From Cystobasidiopsis lactophilus (lineage: Eukaryota; Basidiomycota; Agaricostilbomycetes; Agaricostilbales; Chionosphaeraceae): a stretch of 64,000 nucleotides of DNA. Numbering within the stretch: the stretch's first letter is position 1; each line of letters begins with the position of its first letter. The notes beneath the pieces were generated by a model, which saw only the letters and a list, made by a program, of their open reading frames with translations, made no database searches and had not been told where the DNA came from. A program made the position numbers and the translations under genes. Below, piece by piece: positions 22,701-33,661 of this stretch. The stretch spans positions 868,001 to 932,000 of the forward strand of contig BCIO01000003.1 in assembly GCA_001599975.1 (NCBI GenBank). The letters are read 5' to 3'.

Positions 22701-24310
22701 AGACCTGATCTCGATCCAGCCGCTTCTTGCCGCCTGAGCTGCTGATCACGTCACCACCGTCGCCTTCCGAGTCGGAGGAGGAGGAAGAATGCGAGTCGTC
22801 AATGTCCATGTCGTCCCCTGCCTCTGGCATGTTGAGCGTCTCTTGCTTGCGCAGTTGGGGCTGGAAGCTCTTGAGCTTAGACGCGGAGGGCGGTGACATC
22901 TGGTTGATTGCTGAAGAGTGTGAAGCTGAGGCGGCTGCTGAGGAGGGAGAGGCGGTAGGGAAGGGCGGTGGAGGCTGCCTTCTGCCCCAAGCCGCAGATG
23001 GACTGATGATGCCTGCAGGCGGCAATAGCTGGGCTTTCGGAGCAATAGGTGGAGCTGGAGGTGTGCTGCTGGGGATGATGTTCGCTGGTGGGCCAAGCGC
23101 AGCCGGTGGGTGGCCATTCGGAGGCGCATGCCTCGGTGGAGGGCTGGGGAAGATGGTGACTCCTCTTGAGGGCGTGCCATACGTTCGAGAACCGGGCGGT
23201 AAGGCAGGGACGGGTTGGCTTGCGGAAACGCGGCTTGCTGGCTGTGCTGACGGTGAGCCTTGCCCTGGAGTCTGTGGCGAGCCGGCAGGAGGCGAACCCG
23301 CGTTGACCGAAGGCCGCTTGGCGGGCGACATAGTGCCATACTTGCGCATGACCTCGGCTTTGTAGGCGGCGGCCAGCTTGGAGGAGTCGGGGTCGAGCTC
23401 GACGCGGACGATGCCCTCTTTCCCACCCATGGCGGCCGCCCGGCCCAGCTTGTAGCCGTTGGTCTTGGCGACGGCGAGGTCAGCGACAACGTGTCCAATT
23501 TGACCTCCCGGCCTGGCCCGCCGCTCGCCGCTGGAGGGGTCGATGGCCGTGTCGTCTGCGAATTTGAGGTGGCAGATGCCGAGCGAGGCGCCGGTGCGCG
23601 GGTCGAGCTTCCAGTCGAACTCCAGGATGCGGCCAAAGTTCGAAAAGTGCTGGTGCACCTCGTTGGACGTGGTGGTCACCGGGATCTTGGTGACGAGGAC
23701 GGAGGAGGGCAAAGCAGGCGGAGGCGGCCCCACGCTGTGCTTATCATGCTGTTGGCCAAGCCTCGCAATGAGCGCGCGTCCGCTTGCGAAGGAGGAGAAG
23801 ACAACCAACGTGGTAATAGAGGATGTCGTACTCCTTGATCGGTTTCCTACTGCGCCCAGCCTGAGCCTTGGATTCCAGCCGCGGGTCGACAACGGCCGCC
23901 TCCAAGCCGGCGCCGTTCTTGCGCACGACCTGCGCCGCCGACTTTTTGACGGGCGCAAAGTCGAGCGCGGGCTCGTAGGTGACCCTCCACGCCCTGCGCG
24001 TCCTTCGGCCAGATTCCTTTTTGGCGGGCGAGGGCGAGTTGTTGGCGGGCCCGGTTGCTGAGGGCGGCGGCGGCGGCGCGGGCAGCAAGGCACTGGGAGG
24101 CGGAGGTGGCGGAGAGGTCGAAGTGGAGGCGGTCGGCGGCAGAGGAGGCAAGGCGAGCGAGGGCGAGGAGTTCCAAGGCGGCCCTCCTCCTCGACTTGGG
24201 CCCCTTGGAGGCGGTTGGCTGGCCCGGCCCTGGCTGCTGCTGCTGCCTGACCAGCCCCTTGGACCGGTGGGCACGGCCTGCCAGTTCTTCGGGCCCGTCG
24301 GCGTCGACAT
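19781..24310 (-). CDS. SET1: Set1, histone H3K4 methyltransferase of COMPASS
   Basis: Methylates histone H3 lysine 4 within COMPASS. The order is canonical: a Pro-rich N-terminal tail, an RRM-like domain ([46 protein letters not shown]), a second helical/RRM-adjacent region near 22330-22100 ([20 protein letters not shown]), long disordered acidic/basic stretches, an N-SET domain ([20 protein letters not shown]), then SET. An intron is removed to restore [17 protein letters not shown]; further SET words are [26 protein letters not shown] and [18 protein letters not shown]. The post-SET reads [13 protein letters not shown] and depends on a final intron of about 51 nt, after which the last exon codes only Asn and TGA (stop 19781-19783). 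The start at 24310 gives [10 protein letters not shown]; 24325 is an alternative. About 1350 aa. Confidence 0.93.
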
Positions 24311-24325
24311 TGGCGGCTGCCGCAC

Positions 24326-24905
24326 AACAGTCGTGCGCAGGAAAGTCGAGGAGGGCGACCGACTTGCGGGACTCTCGAAGGTTTCAACAGGAATTTGGGG
24401 GATGCAATTTCACTACGAAGGAGACACCTGTTATCGCTCGTCTCCCAGCACAGAATGGCATTAGCAGGTTTCAACAGGGGGCAAGCAACGGGCGGAGGGT
24501 TGGGCGCCTGAGACGAGGAGGCCACAAACCCGTGTCTCTCTTCCCCTGGCGTTTGCTGCTGCGTGGACTTCTGCTACCCTAGACCTGCCTACGCCCGCCT
24601 GTTGCTGCCGCTGTTGCTCGTCGTCGAATCGGTGGCGGCAGGACCTCCGGAAGCGAGAAGCGTCTTTTGGCGAGGGTCCAGCGCCGTGTTCGTCCGAAGG
24701 GTGGGCGAACCGATTGCCTGTTGCTCTGGTCGAGTCTGGCTGCCTGCAGCTCAGTCGAAAGCGCACATCGTCACTCGCTGTCGTGAACCAACTTACAGAA
24801 CTCGGATTGCACGGCAAGCTGTGTTTGAAACGTGACCTTTCTCTTCGGCAGAGCTTCAATCTCGACGGACTCTCTTTAGCTCACCGCCATCAATAAGACC
24901 CCAAG
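24326..24905. promoter_or_regulatory. Divergent promoter, SET1 / kinase gene
   Basis: About 580 nt between the two start codons. Short frames here show no gene features. It includes runs of TGCTGC/GTTGCT triplets near 24595-24625. No defined site was recognised. Confidence 0.5.
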
Positions 24906-26563
24906 ATGGTCCACAACCCTTTAAAGGAGCTAGGCCAGGTGAGCGCGCCCTGGGTTTCCCTTCGAAAGCCAGAGGAACCGGCGAGACTCATGCGCATGAA
25001 TCATCTTTCTCCAAAGCCCTCATCTCAGTGAGTTCTCTGCGGACTGCGGTCGGTCTTCGTGCTCTAACATCCTTGTGGCAACAGCAAACGCAAGTATGCC
25101 TACACCATAGGCGAACGCATCGGCTCCGGCGAGTTTGGCGAAGTCAAGCTGGCAGTCTCAAAGTTAGTGCCAACTTCGGTCGCCCTGAGAGCTATTCCAG
25201 TTTTGACCCGGGCTGCGCGTGCGTGAACAGCGAGAATGGGAAGCTCTACGCCATCAAGATCGTCCCCAAGTCCAACTACACCTCCCTCGTCGCGCAGGCC
25301 GCTCGCCTAAACGAATACACAGGTTTGGACTGCCCGCCCGTCCCACGTTTGGATTCGGCGCTCAAGCGGACTTCTCTTGCAGGCCTCTCCCATCCCAACG
25401 TCCTCAAGCTCGAAGAGTGGTTTGAGTAAGCAGTCCTTCCCTCGGGCATTCTGGCCGCTTCCCTCGAGAAGACAAAGTCTCAATCACCGAAAACCCAGAT
25501 CGAGAGAGCGGTATTACTTGTTAGCTCTGACTCCTCAGCGTTTTCGGTACATATTTGATGTAGGAACAACAGCGTGCTGCAGTACATGGCCGGCGGCGAG
25601 CTGTACGACGTGGTCGAGAGCAGAGGGTTCTTGCCGGAAGCCGAAGCGCGAGAGATCACTCATCAACTGCTCGCAAGTTGCCCATCTCAACGTCTGGAAG
25701 TCGAGATGCCTTTCTGAGACGGCGAGATTCTGCAGGACGCCATCCGATTCCTCCACGCCGTCCCCGTCGTCCACCGCGACCTCAAGCTCGAAAACTTGCT
25801 GGTCGACGAATCCCACCAGCACGTCGTCGTGGCCGATATGGGCCTAAGGTTGGCTCTTTGTGACCCTGCGGTGGTCTCTCGATGCTGAAAGTGCGCAGCG
25901 TGCGGTTGAATTCGCCGGAGCAGAAAATGGTCGCGCGGTGCGGGTCACTGGGCTACACAGCACCAGAGTGGGTCTGCTCACTTTCGTTGGGGCGGTACGA
26001 TATCTGAATATCAGTCGACTATTGCAGAGTGTACTCTCCAGAGCGGCCGGGTTATGGCAAGGAGGTCGACCTCTGGTCGCTCGGCGTCATCGTCTTCATC
26101 CTCCTCGGCGGCCGCTTTCCCTTTGTTGGTGCCACGCCGGGCGAGGTGTCGGAAGAAGGCATGGCAGGTCGCATCCGTTTCACCAAGGGACCGCCTTGGT
26201 CCGACGTGTCTGATTTGGCCTTCGACTTCATTCGGGGTTTATTAAACCCGGACCCCAAAAAGCGTCTGACGGCGGAGCAAGGGCTGGCGCACCCCGTGAA
26301 TTCTATCAGCACTGTCTTTTTATGTTGGAAAGAGCTGACAACTTTCGCAGTGGATCAGCTCGACGCCTGCGCAGCCCTTGCCGGACAAGGCCAATTTTGC
26401 GCATGTGGAGGACACCGCGGCGGTCGCTGATGGGTCTTTGAACCGGCGAATCACAAGGGATCAAGAGCTGAAGCACGCTGGTGATCGGGATGACCAGGCA
26501 TCGCTTAGCCTACGGCGGACGAGTAAGCATTTTGACCTGCTTAAATTCAGGAGGGGTGTCTGA
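24906..26563 (+). CDS. Serine/threonine protein kinase with DMG in place of DFG
   Basis: Complete protein-kinase fold built from many small exons: glycine loop IGERIGSGEFGEVKLAVS, catalytic Lys in LYAIKIVPKS, alpha-C and hinge regions (GLSHPNVLKLEEWFE; QYMAGGELYDVVES), the catalytic loop VVHRDLKLENLLVD, the metal-binding motif as ADMG, the activation segment VARCGSLGYTAPE (intron inside APE), then DLWSLGVIVFILLGGRFPF and RLTAEQGLAHPW. The overall look is CAMK-like. A short C-terminal extension (RRITRDQELKHAGDRD...) ends at 26563. The usual Phe of DFG is Met here; this is tolerated in some active kinases, so activity is likely kept. The first exon is tiny (MVHNPLKELGQ), and the join to the second exon is not certain. 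Substrates are unknown. Confidence 0.88.
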
Positions 26564-26732
26564 TTTTGGCCCCAGTCACACACAAGGACGAGGAAACAGA
26601 AAAGCTGGTTATCTAGACTCTCGTACATGCTTCTTGTGGAAACCATAATGCTCACGGCCTGTAGTTGCACTCTTGAACTCGTTTGTCACGTCTTGCCTCC
26701 ACACCACGAGCGAATCGTTCCGACCGCCAGAG

Positions 26733-28137
26733 ATGTCCTTTGTTTTCCCTCGTTTGGCTTCCAAGACTGTTCTTGTGTAAGGTCTTTGGTTATTGCCCGT
26801 CGCTGGGGTAGTCGCTTAAGCGAAATCATGCAGGACCGGCGCCAGTGCCGGCATTGGAAGGGCCACCGCTATTCTCTTCGCCCAGGCCGGCTCCAACGTC
26901 ATTCTCTGCGCCAGAAGAGCTGATAAGCTGGAGGAAGTCAAGGCAGAGATCCTCAAGGCCAACGCCGCTTCCAAAGTCGCCGTTTTGCAGCTGGACGTCG
27001 GTGATCGAGCTGCCGTCGACGACCTCGTCAGCAAGCTTCCTGCCGACTTCAAGAATGTCGACATTCTTAGTGAGCTCATCCAATCTGTTGCAATCTCTGC
27101 GACGTCTCGCTGACTTTCACCCACCAAGTCAATGTGAGCTTTTTGACTTGTTGCCTCATCGAAATTGGCAGCGCCACAATCTGACACCTCTGGAAGAATG
27201 CCGGTGGCGTCAGGTAGGCTCATATTTTCCAAGGATTCGCGAATGCCCATTGGGCGCTGAACCGCGGGCACGCAGGGGCACTGAGCAAGTCGGCGACATT
27301 GACCTCGCGGACATTGACATCATGATCGACCTAAACGTCAAGACCCTCATGCACCTCAGCCAGGTCTTTGTCCAAGAGTTCAAAAAGCGCCAATCCGGCC
27401 ACATCATCCAAGTTGGCAGCATCGCCGGTAGGATTATGGTTCCATTTCCACCGACTGTTTGAATCTTGCTCAAGACTCGTATTCACTGGACTAGGTCGAG
27501 AGCCTTACCCTGGTGGTTCTGTGTACTGCGCCACCAAGGCTGCTGTCCGCGCTTTCACTGGCGCGCTCCTAGTAAAATATTCTTGGCGTCTATGCTCTTT
27601 GAACGCGGCTAACTACCTCCTTCAATACACAGCGTGAACTTGTCAACACCCCTGTTAGGGTTTCTGAGATCCAGGTATGTCATCGCTATCCTGGGACTTC
27701 CCCTTTGTCGCGTCTTACATTTGCCGTTGCTCCTCGACAGCCCGGTATGGTCGAGGCAAGTGCATTCTTACCGTCCTTTTGCTCTGTCGGGTTGATCAAA
27801 ATCGTACAGACCGAGTTCTCCATCGTGCGCTTCCGCGGGGACAAATCCAAGGCGGATAAAGTCTATGAAGGGTTGGATCCTCTTACGGCGCAGTGAGTCT
27901 GCTCTTCTGCGCACAGTTCGTCTCTTGAGATCTAAAACTTCTCAATAGGGACATCGCCGAAGAGATTGTGTGGTGCGCCAGTCGCCCGGTAAGCACGGCG
28001 TTACCTAACCTGTAAGACCACCTGCTTACCCATCACTTCTCGTTAAGCCCCATGTCAACATCGCGGAACTCTTCGTTCTTCCCGTCAACCAAGCGTCGCC
28101 AACTCTTAACTTCAGACCCAAGTTGGCCCAGAAGTGA
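26733..28137 (+). CDS. SDR oxidoreductase, YMR226C/YdfG type
   Basis: Short-chain dehydrogenase of the NADP-dependent 3-hydroxy-acid/serine dehydrogenase group. Exon 1 ([15 protein letters not shown]) splices through an intron of about 49-80 nt to [20 protein letters not shown], restoring the TGxxxGIG dinucleotide-binding motif, with CARRAD favouring NADP. The catalytic Ser is in IQVGSIAGR and the YxxxK in [17 protein letters not shown], both spliced from separate exons. The C-terminal signature [23 protein letters not shown] and [15 protein letters not shown] closely resembles yeast YMR226C. Stop TGA at 28135-28137. At least seven exons. The gene lies about 170 nt downstream of the kinase on the same strand. 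Confidence 0.9.
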
Positions 28138-28572
28138 ACACTGAAGTCTTGGAAAAGATGGGGACAAGTCTTAGGTGTCCAAGAGCCCCTCTGCAAACAA
28201 GTGACAACCAGCGCTATTCCAGCGTACTATGAGTTGGTTCCGTGCCATCTAGACGAAGAGTGGAAGCGGCACCACTTTCTCGGGCAAGCCATCAGAGCGC
28301 TTGAAAGTGGCAAACCCGCCCCTTCTTGCTTCGTTCCAAATCTCGGCGCTTGCTGCCAAACTGAAGCAACACTGACTTTGAGCAATATGGATGCGATTTT
28401 ACGGCCGCTTGCTTTGACTCGTGCCCGGAACCGTTATCGATGAGGAACCGCCGCCCACGACCAACGTGAAATTGATTCGGACGCCAACGGTCTGCGGGAC
28501 ACTTCCTGATGGCGGTTCAAAAGGGTTGGAATCTTCTTGATCCTCCTCCACGAACAAATCAAAGCAACCGAT
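28138..28572. promoter_or_regulatory. Upstream region of the VIT-VWA gene
   Basis: About 435 nt between the SDR stop and the next start. An 80-residue frame at 28201-28443 has no recognisable feature and no splice path into the neighbour. Presumably promoter and 5' UTR. Confidence 0.45.
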
Positions 28573-31403
28573 ATGCGCTGCGGCATCTTTTACACCACCG
28601 TGCCCGATCAGCACTTGCACGGCTACTCGTACCCCGAGCGCCATGACCTTCCTGCCGCCCGCGTCAGCACCACCGTGAACATCGTTGACACGGTGGCCAG
28701 CGTCAAGCTGGAGCAGTTCTTCACCAACGACTCCGGCAAGGCCATCGAGGCCACCTACTCGTTCCCCATCCCGGCGTCCGCCGCCGTCTTTGACTTTCAG
28801 CTCATTCGCGGCGACGGNACCAAGATTCAAGGNTTGGTCAANGAAAAGGAGGAGGCNAAGAAGGAGTACGACCAGGCNATCTCGGCTGGCAAGACNGCTG
28901 CACTCGGCGCCGAGCAGACCAAAGACTGTGAGCCCTCGTTTGCCTTTAGCTTCGAACGGCTCGAATGCTGATATCTTGANTCTGTCCAGTGTTCTCCNTT
29001 TCCGTTGGCAACATCCAGGCTGACGAGCAAGTCTGTGTCATCCTGTCCTACGCTGTCGAGCTTTCGAACGATGTGGGTTTCGGCGTCATTGTTGTCTTCG
29101 AAATCGCACTCCTGACATGTGCGTCAATCAGGAAAGCGACAACGAAGTCAAGTTCACCCTGCCCTGCTCCACCTTCCCCCGCTATGGCGCGCCGTCGACG
29201 CCCATCGCCAGGCCTCTGGGCAGCAAGACGGGCTGCGACATCCACGTCAGCATCCAGCAGGCTGGGCCCATCAAAGGCGTCTCTTGCCCCTCCTCGCACC
29301 CCATTCAGCTGCACCTTGGCCGACCAGACAACGAGCCGGCTGGCGCCAACGACCTGCCTGACTCCCATTTTGCGTCGCTATCTCTCGCCCAGCCCAGCAC
29401 TCTGCAGGCCGACTTCATCCTCAGCGTTAAGGCGACCGGACTCGATGCCCCCAGAGCCTTCCTGGAAAAGCGCACCCAGAAAGACGGCCGCGACACTCTC
29501 GCCGTCTCGATGACCTTGGTGCCGCAGTTCCAGGCTCAGCCCAATCCCAACGGCGCCGAATACGTCTTCCTCATCGATCGCTCTGGCTCCATGGGCGGCA
29601 CAGGCATTCGACTTGCCCGCGAGGCCCTCCTTGTCATCCTCCGCGGCTTGCCGTCGAAGAACACCAGCTTCAACATCGTCTCGTTCGGCTCTTCTCACAG
29701 CTTCCTGTGGCCAGCAAGCAGAACATACACCCAAGAGACCTTGGACTTGGCTACCAACCACATTGACCGAATGGACGCCGACATGGGCGGCACCGAAATT
29801 CGCAGCGCTCTGGACGCCACCTACAAGGTCAGGGACATGTCCAAAGCTACCAACGTCTTCCTTTTGACGGACGGCGGCGTCTACGACTCGGAGGGCTGCT
29901 TCAACGCCACTCGGTCGGCCGTCGAGGGTGCTCGAGCCGACGCTCCTTTGCGTGTCTTCGCCTTTGGCATTGGTGAGTGCCGCTTCTCCTGCTCGTGCGG
30001 CGCAAAAAGATTCTGACTGCCTTCTTTGAACAGGAAGTGGAGCCAGCACCGAGCTTGTTGAGGGCATCGCACGCCACGGCTGTGGCACATCGCTCTTCGT
30101 ACAAGATGGCGAGGCCATGGCGGGCAAATGCGCCCGCTTGGTCCGTGCCTCCCGAAGCGCGCCGCTCATTGATGTGGAAGTCGACTTTGGCGTCAAGGTC
30201 TCCGACATCGAGGACGGCGACTTTGAAATGGTCGACGCCACCGACCAGGGGGCGCCTCAGCCGAAGCCCCTCAGCCTCTTCGACCCGGCCTCGACCACCA
30301 AAGAAGACACCGGCCCTCCGGCTCCCACCGTCGTCGACCCCAAGTCGCTTCCGTTTGAGCCTCTCGCCCAGGCGCCCAAGTTCCTGCGCATCTTTGCCGG
30401 CGTCCGCTCGACCGCCTTTGCCATCGTTCAAGCCTCGGCCCTCGAGTCCGGCTTCCCTCAAGTCGTCAAGGTGACTGGTCGCGTCGCCGGCACAGAGCAA
30501 AGACTCGAGCTCTCTGTGCCCGTCATCCCAGCGCCGGCCGGTTCAGCTGCACCCATCCACACTTTGGCCGCGCGCAAGCTCATCGAGATGCACGAGGATG
30601 GCAAGCACACCTTCCCTCTCGCCATCGCCAAGGACTCGGACAAGCTGTCGGCCTACATCAAGGCCAAGATCATCGCCCTCGGCATCGAGTACGGCCTCAC
30701 CTCGAAGCACACCAGCTACATCGCCGTCGATGAGCGGGGTAACGAGAAGAGCTCTGACGTGGAACGTGTCCCCCTGGTCTATGTAGACGAGGATGTCACT
30801 TTTCAGTATAAGTCGATGCCGCCCGTGCGTGGCGCAACTGACACGAGCACCAAGAAGATGAAGGCGAACGCCTTTGCCTTTGGCGCCACCTCGTTCGGTG
30901 GTGGTAGCAACGTCAGGGACCGCGACTCTTCGGCCGGATACGGCAACATCAGCTATGGGCGAATGCACTACGCGTCCACCCGCGATGACAGCTCGAACGA
31001 CAGCTCTCAATGGGCAACATCGTCTCTCTCTGCCACCCACACGACGTTTGGCAAGCCGGCTGCGCCCCTCGCATACGCCACCCGCGCTCGCGCCCGCGCC
31101 GCACCTGACACCAACTGGGCCACGGCCAGCGTCGAGGACCCTGTGGTGGCCATCGCCAGGCTCCAGTCCTTCGACGGCAGCTTCAAGCTGAGCATCGCTG
31201 TGCTCAACATCCTCAAGATCACTGCTGTCGAAGCCGGTCGCCAAGTGCCATCCTACAAGGAGGAAATTGTGGCTACCGTCCTGCTCATGAAGCACATGCA
31301 GCAGCTGGCCGCCGACAAGGAGAGCTGGATCGGCCTGTTCGAGAAGGCTCAGGCCTACCTGATGGAGGAAGGTTGCTGGGAGCAGGTTCAGAAATTTTTC
31401 TAG
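28573..31403 (+). CDS. VIT and von Willebrand A domain protein
   Basis: N-terminal VIT (vault/inter-alpha-trypsin) domain: CGIFYTTVPDQHLHGYSYPE, VSTTVNIVDTVASVKLEQFF, AIEATYSFPIPASAAVFDFQ and, after an intron, VGNIQADEQVCVILSYAVEL. A VWA domain follows with an intact MIDAS: EYVFLIDRSGSMGG, GGTEIRSALDATYKV, NVFLLTDGGVYD. The C-terminal half includes an IAxxLID-like strand region (LSAYIKAKIIALGIEYGLTS; HTSYIAVDERGN) and a final helical part (SWIGLFEKAQAYLMEEGCWE). About 850 aa with introns near 28928, 29070 and 29974. Such intracellular VIT-VWA proteins are widespread in fungi, usually of unknown function; PARP4 and ITIH relatives act as scaffolds or hyaluronan binders. Eight unresolved bases lie in the first 430 nt of the gene, six of them in third codon positions of the first exon. 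Confidence 0.88.
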
Positions 31404-31631
31404 GCGCCCGTGAGCCTCACGCGTGGCAAAAGAACCACACGGCAAAGTAGCAACCATGGGTTGAAAGAGCGAGCAATGCAATCAAAGTTTCAAATGCGGT
31501 AATTGCCAGTGTCAATCTCGACCTTGAGCTCACCTCCGGCCGCACCCTTATTAGCTACCCAATCTCGGGCCTCATTGCACCTCCCCCTTCTTAAGCCTAT
31601 GGCAACACCCTAAATTGTAGAACAGCCTCGA

Positions 31632-32937
31632 TCATACAGCGGCAAGGTCCTTCTCGATTTTCTCGACACCTGAGAACGGTCCAGTCGGCCGACTCGGGCT
31701 CGGCGGGAAGGTGAGGTTGTACTCTTGATTCTCAACATCCCTATCGGCGCGCTCCACCTCGGTCTGGGAGGTGATCTGAATCGAAGGGTCGAAGCGGTGG
31801 CGCGGAATCCGCTGGGCAGCCGGGAGGAGCTCGACATTTGGAGGGAGGATCCAGAGCTGGAAGGGATCAAGATTGCCAAGCATGCCGCCACTAGTGTAAT
31901 GCTGCGGTTCGAAAGCATTAGGAAATCTCTACATCAACGTTGGCTAGCAATCGCTTACTCGAGAGTGCAAGCGCTCATGCAGACAAAAGCGCTCTCGCTG
32001 CCAAAGACGCACAGGACAATGATGTTGGTCAGGCTGACCGCTCCGGAAAAGAGTGTAACGAGAACGGTTTGTAGAGCTGATTGAGGCATTCAGAATAGGG
32101 GCAACAAGCAGATGGTAGAGCACTGACCCAATTGGTGTAGAGTCGAGCCCTTTTCGGAGGAGAAGGAGGACGTTTTGAGTTTGATAGCGAAGACGGCGGT
32201 CATGTAGACATTCAGGGTGAAGTCCCAGACGGCCTGGAAGAATGCCTCGGCTTGAGTTTCGGACCAGAGCAATGAGCTCACCATCGGGATCGCTCCATAT
32301 TCTTGCAGTCCAATGTGACTATCGAGAATTCGAATTAGTCTCGAAGAGGTAGTCAGATCTTGGGGCTCACCAGCTGCCATTGGTCGGATCAAACTTGGAC
32401 GTGTGGCTGGCGATCCAAGCTCCAGCAACCGGCACGCCCAACGCCACTCCGACCGCCGCGATCAACCAGACCGGCGACTTGTAAAAGCTGCGACCAGGGA
32501 CAGTGCCACATACAGCCGCAAGACGCTCGAGGAGGAAGGCGAAGACGAAGATCTTCACCAGGGCGTAGCCGGAGACAGATGACGATGATGCTCCCGCACA
32601 GCCAAGGTGAGGCCAGGCCGACGCCGAAAGTGAGGAAGCCAGAGATGTAGGTGAAGGCCAAGGAGAAGATGAAAGCGCAGTTCAGGACTGCATTACACTG
32701 GGAGTCGGCGGATGAAGAGAAGTCTTGCAAGAACAGAAGGGGAGGCCAACTCACCCGCCATGCATTGTCCGAGAACCGAGGTCGTGCTAACGATCTCAGA
32801 CGGGACCCTCTGTAGCCCAAGATGACGGAGTTGACCAAGATGCCCAGAGACACGGCGCAAAAGTTGAGGGCCAAGAGCCCCGAGGAAGGCCAGGCCGATC
32901 TGACTTCACCACCTGCGACGAACAGGACTTCGGGCAT
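31632..32937 (-). CDS. Multi-pass (about 7 TM) membrane protein, unknown function
   Basis: The start at 32937 (MPEVLFVAGGEVRSAWPSSG) leads straight into a first membrane span (LLALNFCAVSLGILVNSVIL). Later exons give further hydrophobic spans: CAFIFSLAFTYISGFLTFG, VKIFVFAFLLERLAAVCG, WLIAAVGVALGVPVAGAWIA, WDFTLNVYMTAVFAIKLK and a last one near 32060-31960 (TNIIVLCVFGSESAFVCM). After these the protein ends in a soluble tail of about 80 residues rich in charged and Pro residues (PSRPTGPFSGVEKIEKD), stop at 31632. The arrangement of seven short-loop spans plus a cytosolic tail resembles the large basidiomycete families of integral membrane proteins of the DUF6534-like kind. That assignment is by architecture only. 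Exon borders between 32700 and 32100 are approximate. Confidence 0.65.
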
Positions 32938-33661
32938 GGCGAGTGTTCAAAGAGCGTGGTTGGTTAAAGAGCGAATGTGACAAGCCAGAGACGGAGATGT
33001 CCAACCATCGGCTAGAGAGCACCAATCCCAAAGCTGGAAGGGCGCCCCATGATTTACCCATGCAATAGGAGCGCACAAGATCCCAGCAAGGCTGCGCAAT
33101 CTCCAAGATGGAAAGGGCTAGACCAAGCCCGCGGACCCTATCGAAATTGCCAGAGCACTTGGACCACCTTGAGGAGGATATTGTCGCTTCCTGCCCTTAT
33201 GGCTTCTTCCATCCACTCTCTATTGGCGTTTACATAGAGGTCCGACCCAATCCTAGAGCAGTGGCCCGGGCTGGCAAAGAGCGCGCTGAGAGCTTGCAGC
33301 GGAAGGAAGAGAAGGCCGAGCAGCCTTCCATTCTCAAAGCTCAGATCCTTGTGCCGAGCACAGACAGCATTGAAGCATGTAGCTCTGTCCTAGAGCAAGC
33401 CTAGGTCTTTCCAGGCCTTGTTGCAAGGGCAATCAATCGCGAGTGAGAAATCGCCACCATCTTTGGGCACGGACACAAAACAGGGGAGGGCCAAATCAGG
33501 CTCGGTGTTGGCCAGGCAGCATTATAAGCATGTCACAGAAGCAGAGCAGTAAGCCAGACGCGTCGGCTGTCCAACTCAAGTCGGCCGGGCTGGATTGACC
33601 TTTGTTGCTCTTCGGCAGCCAGCATTTTGGGAGAGAGCGTGCTAGTTGGGGACAGCCGCAC
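32938..33661. other. Divergent gap of about 720 nt, membrane protein / LCB1
   Basis: Both flanking genes start here and read outward. A 98-residue frame at 33108-33404 (+) lacks motifs, and I judge it non-coding. There are no repeats or RNA structures that I can see. It must contain two promoters. Confidence 0.5.

Noticed and set aside
22156-24525. A 789-codon open frame on the minus strand read as one protein
   Set aside because: Its downstream part is a true SET1 exon (RRM), but its upstream part is a shadow frame of the first SET1 exon; the proper first exon is in another frame and starts at 24310.
30543-31481. A 312-codon minus-strand frame
   Set aside because: Antisense to the VIT-VWA C-terminal exon; low-complexity composition and no start-site context.
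33108-33404. A 98-codon plus-strand frame between the membrane protein and LCB1
   Set aside because: Charged, no motif, no splice path into LCB1, and within a promoter gap; left as non-coding.
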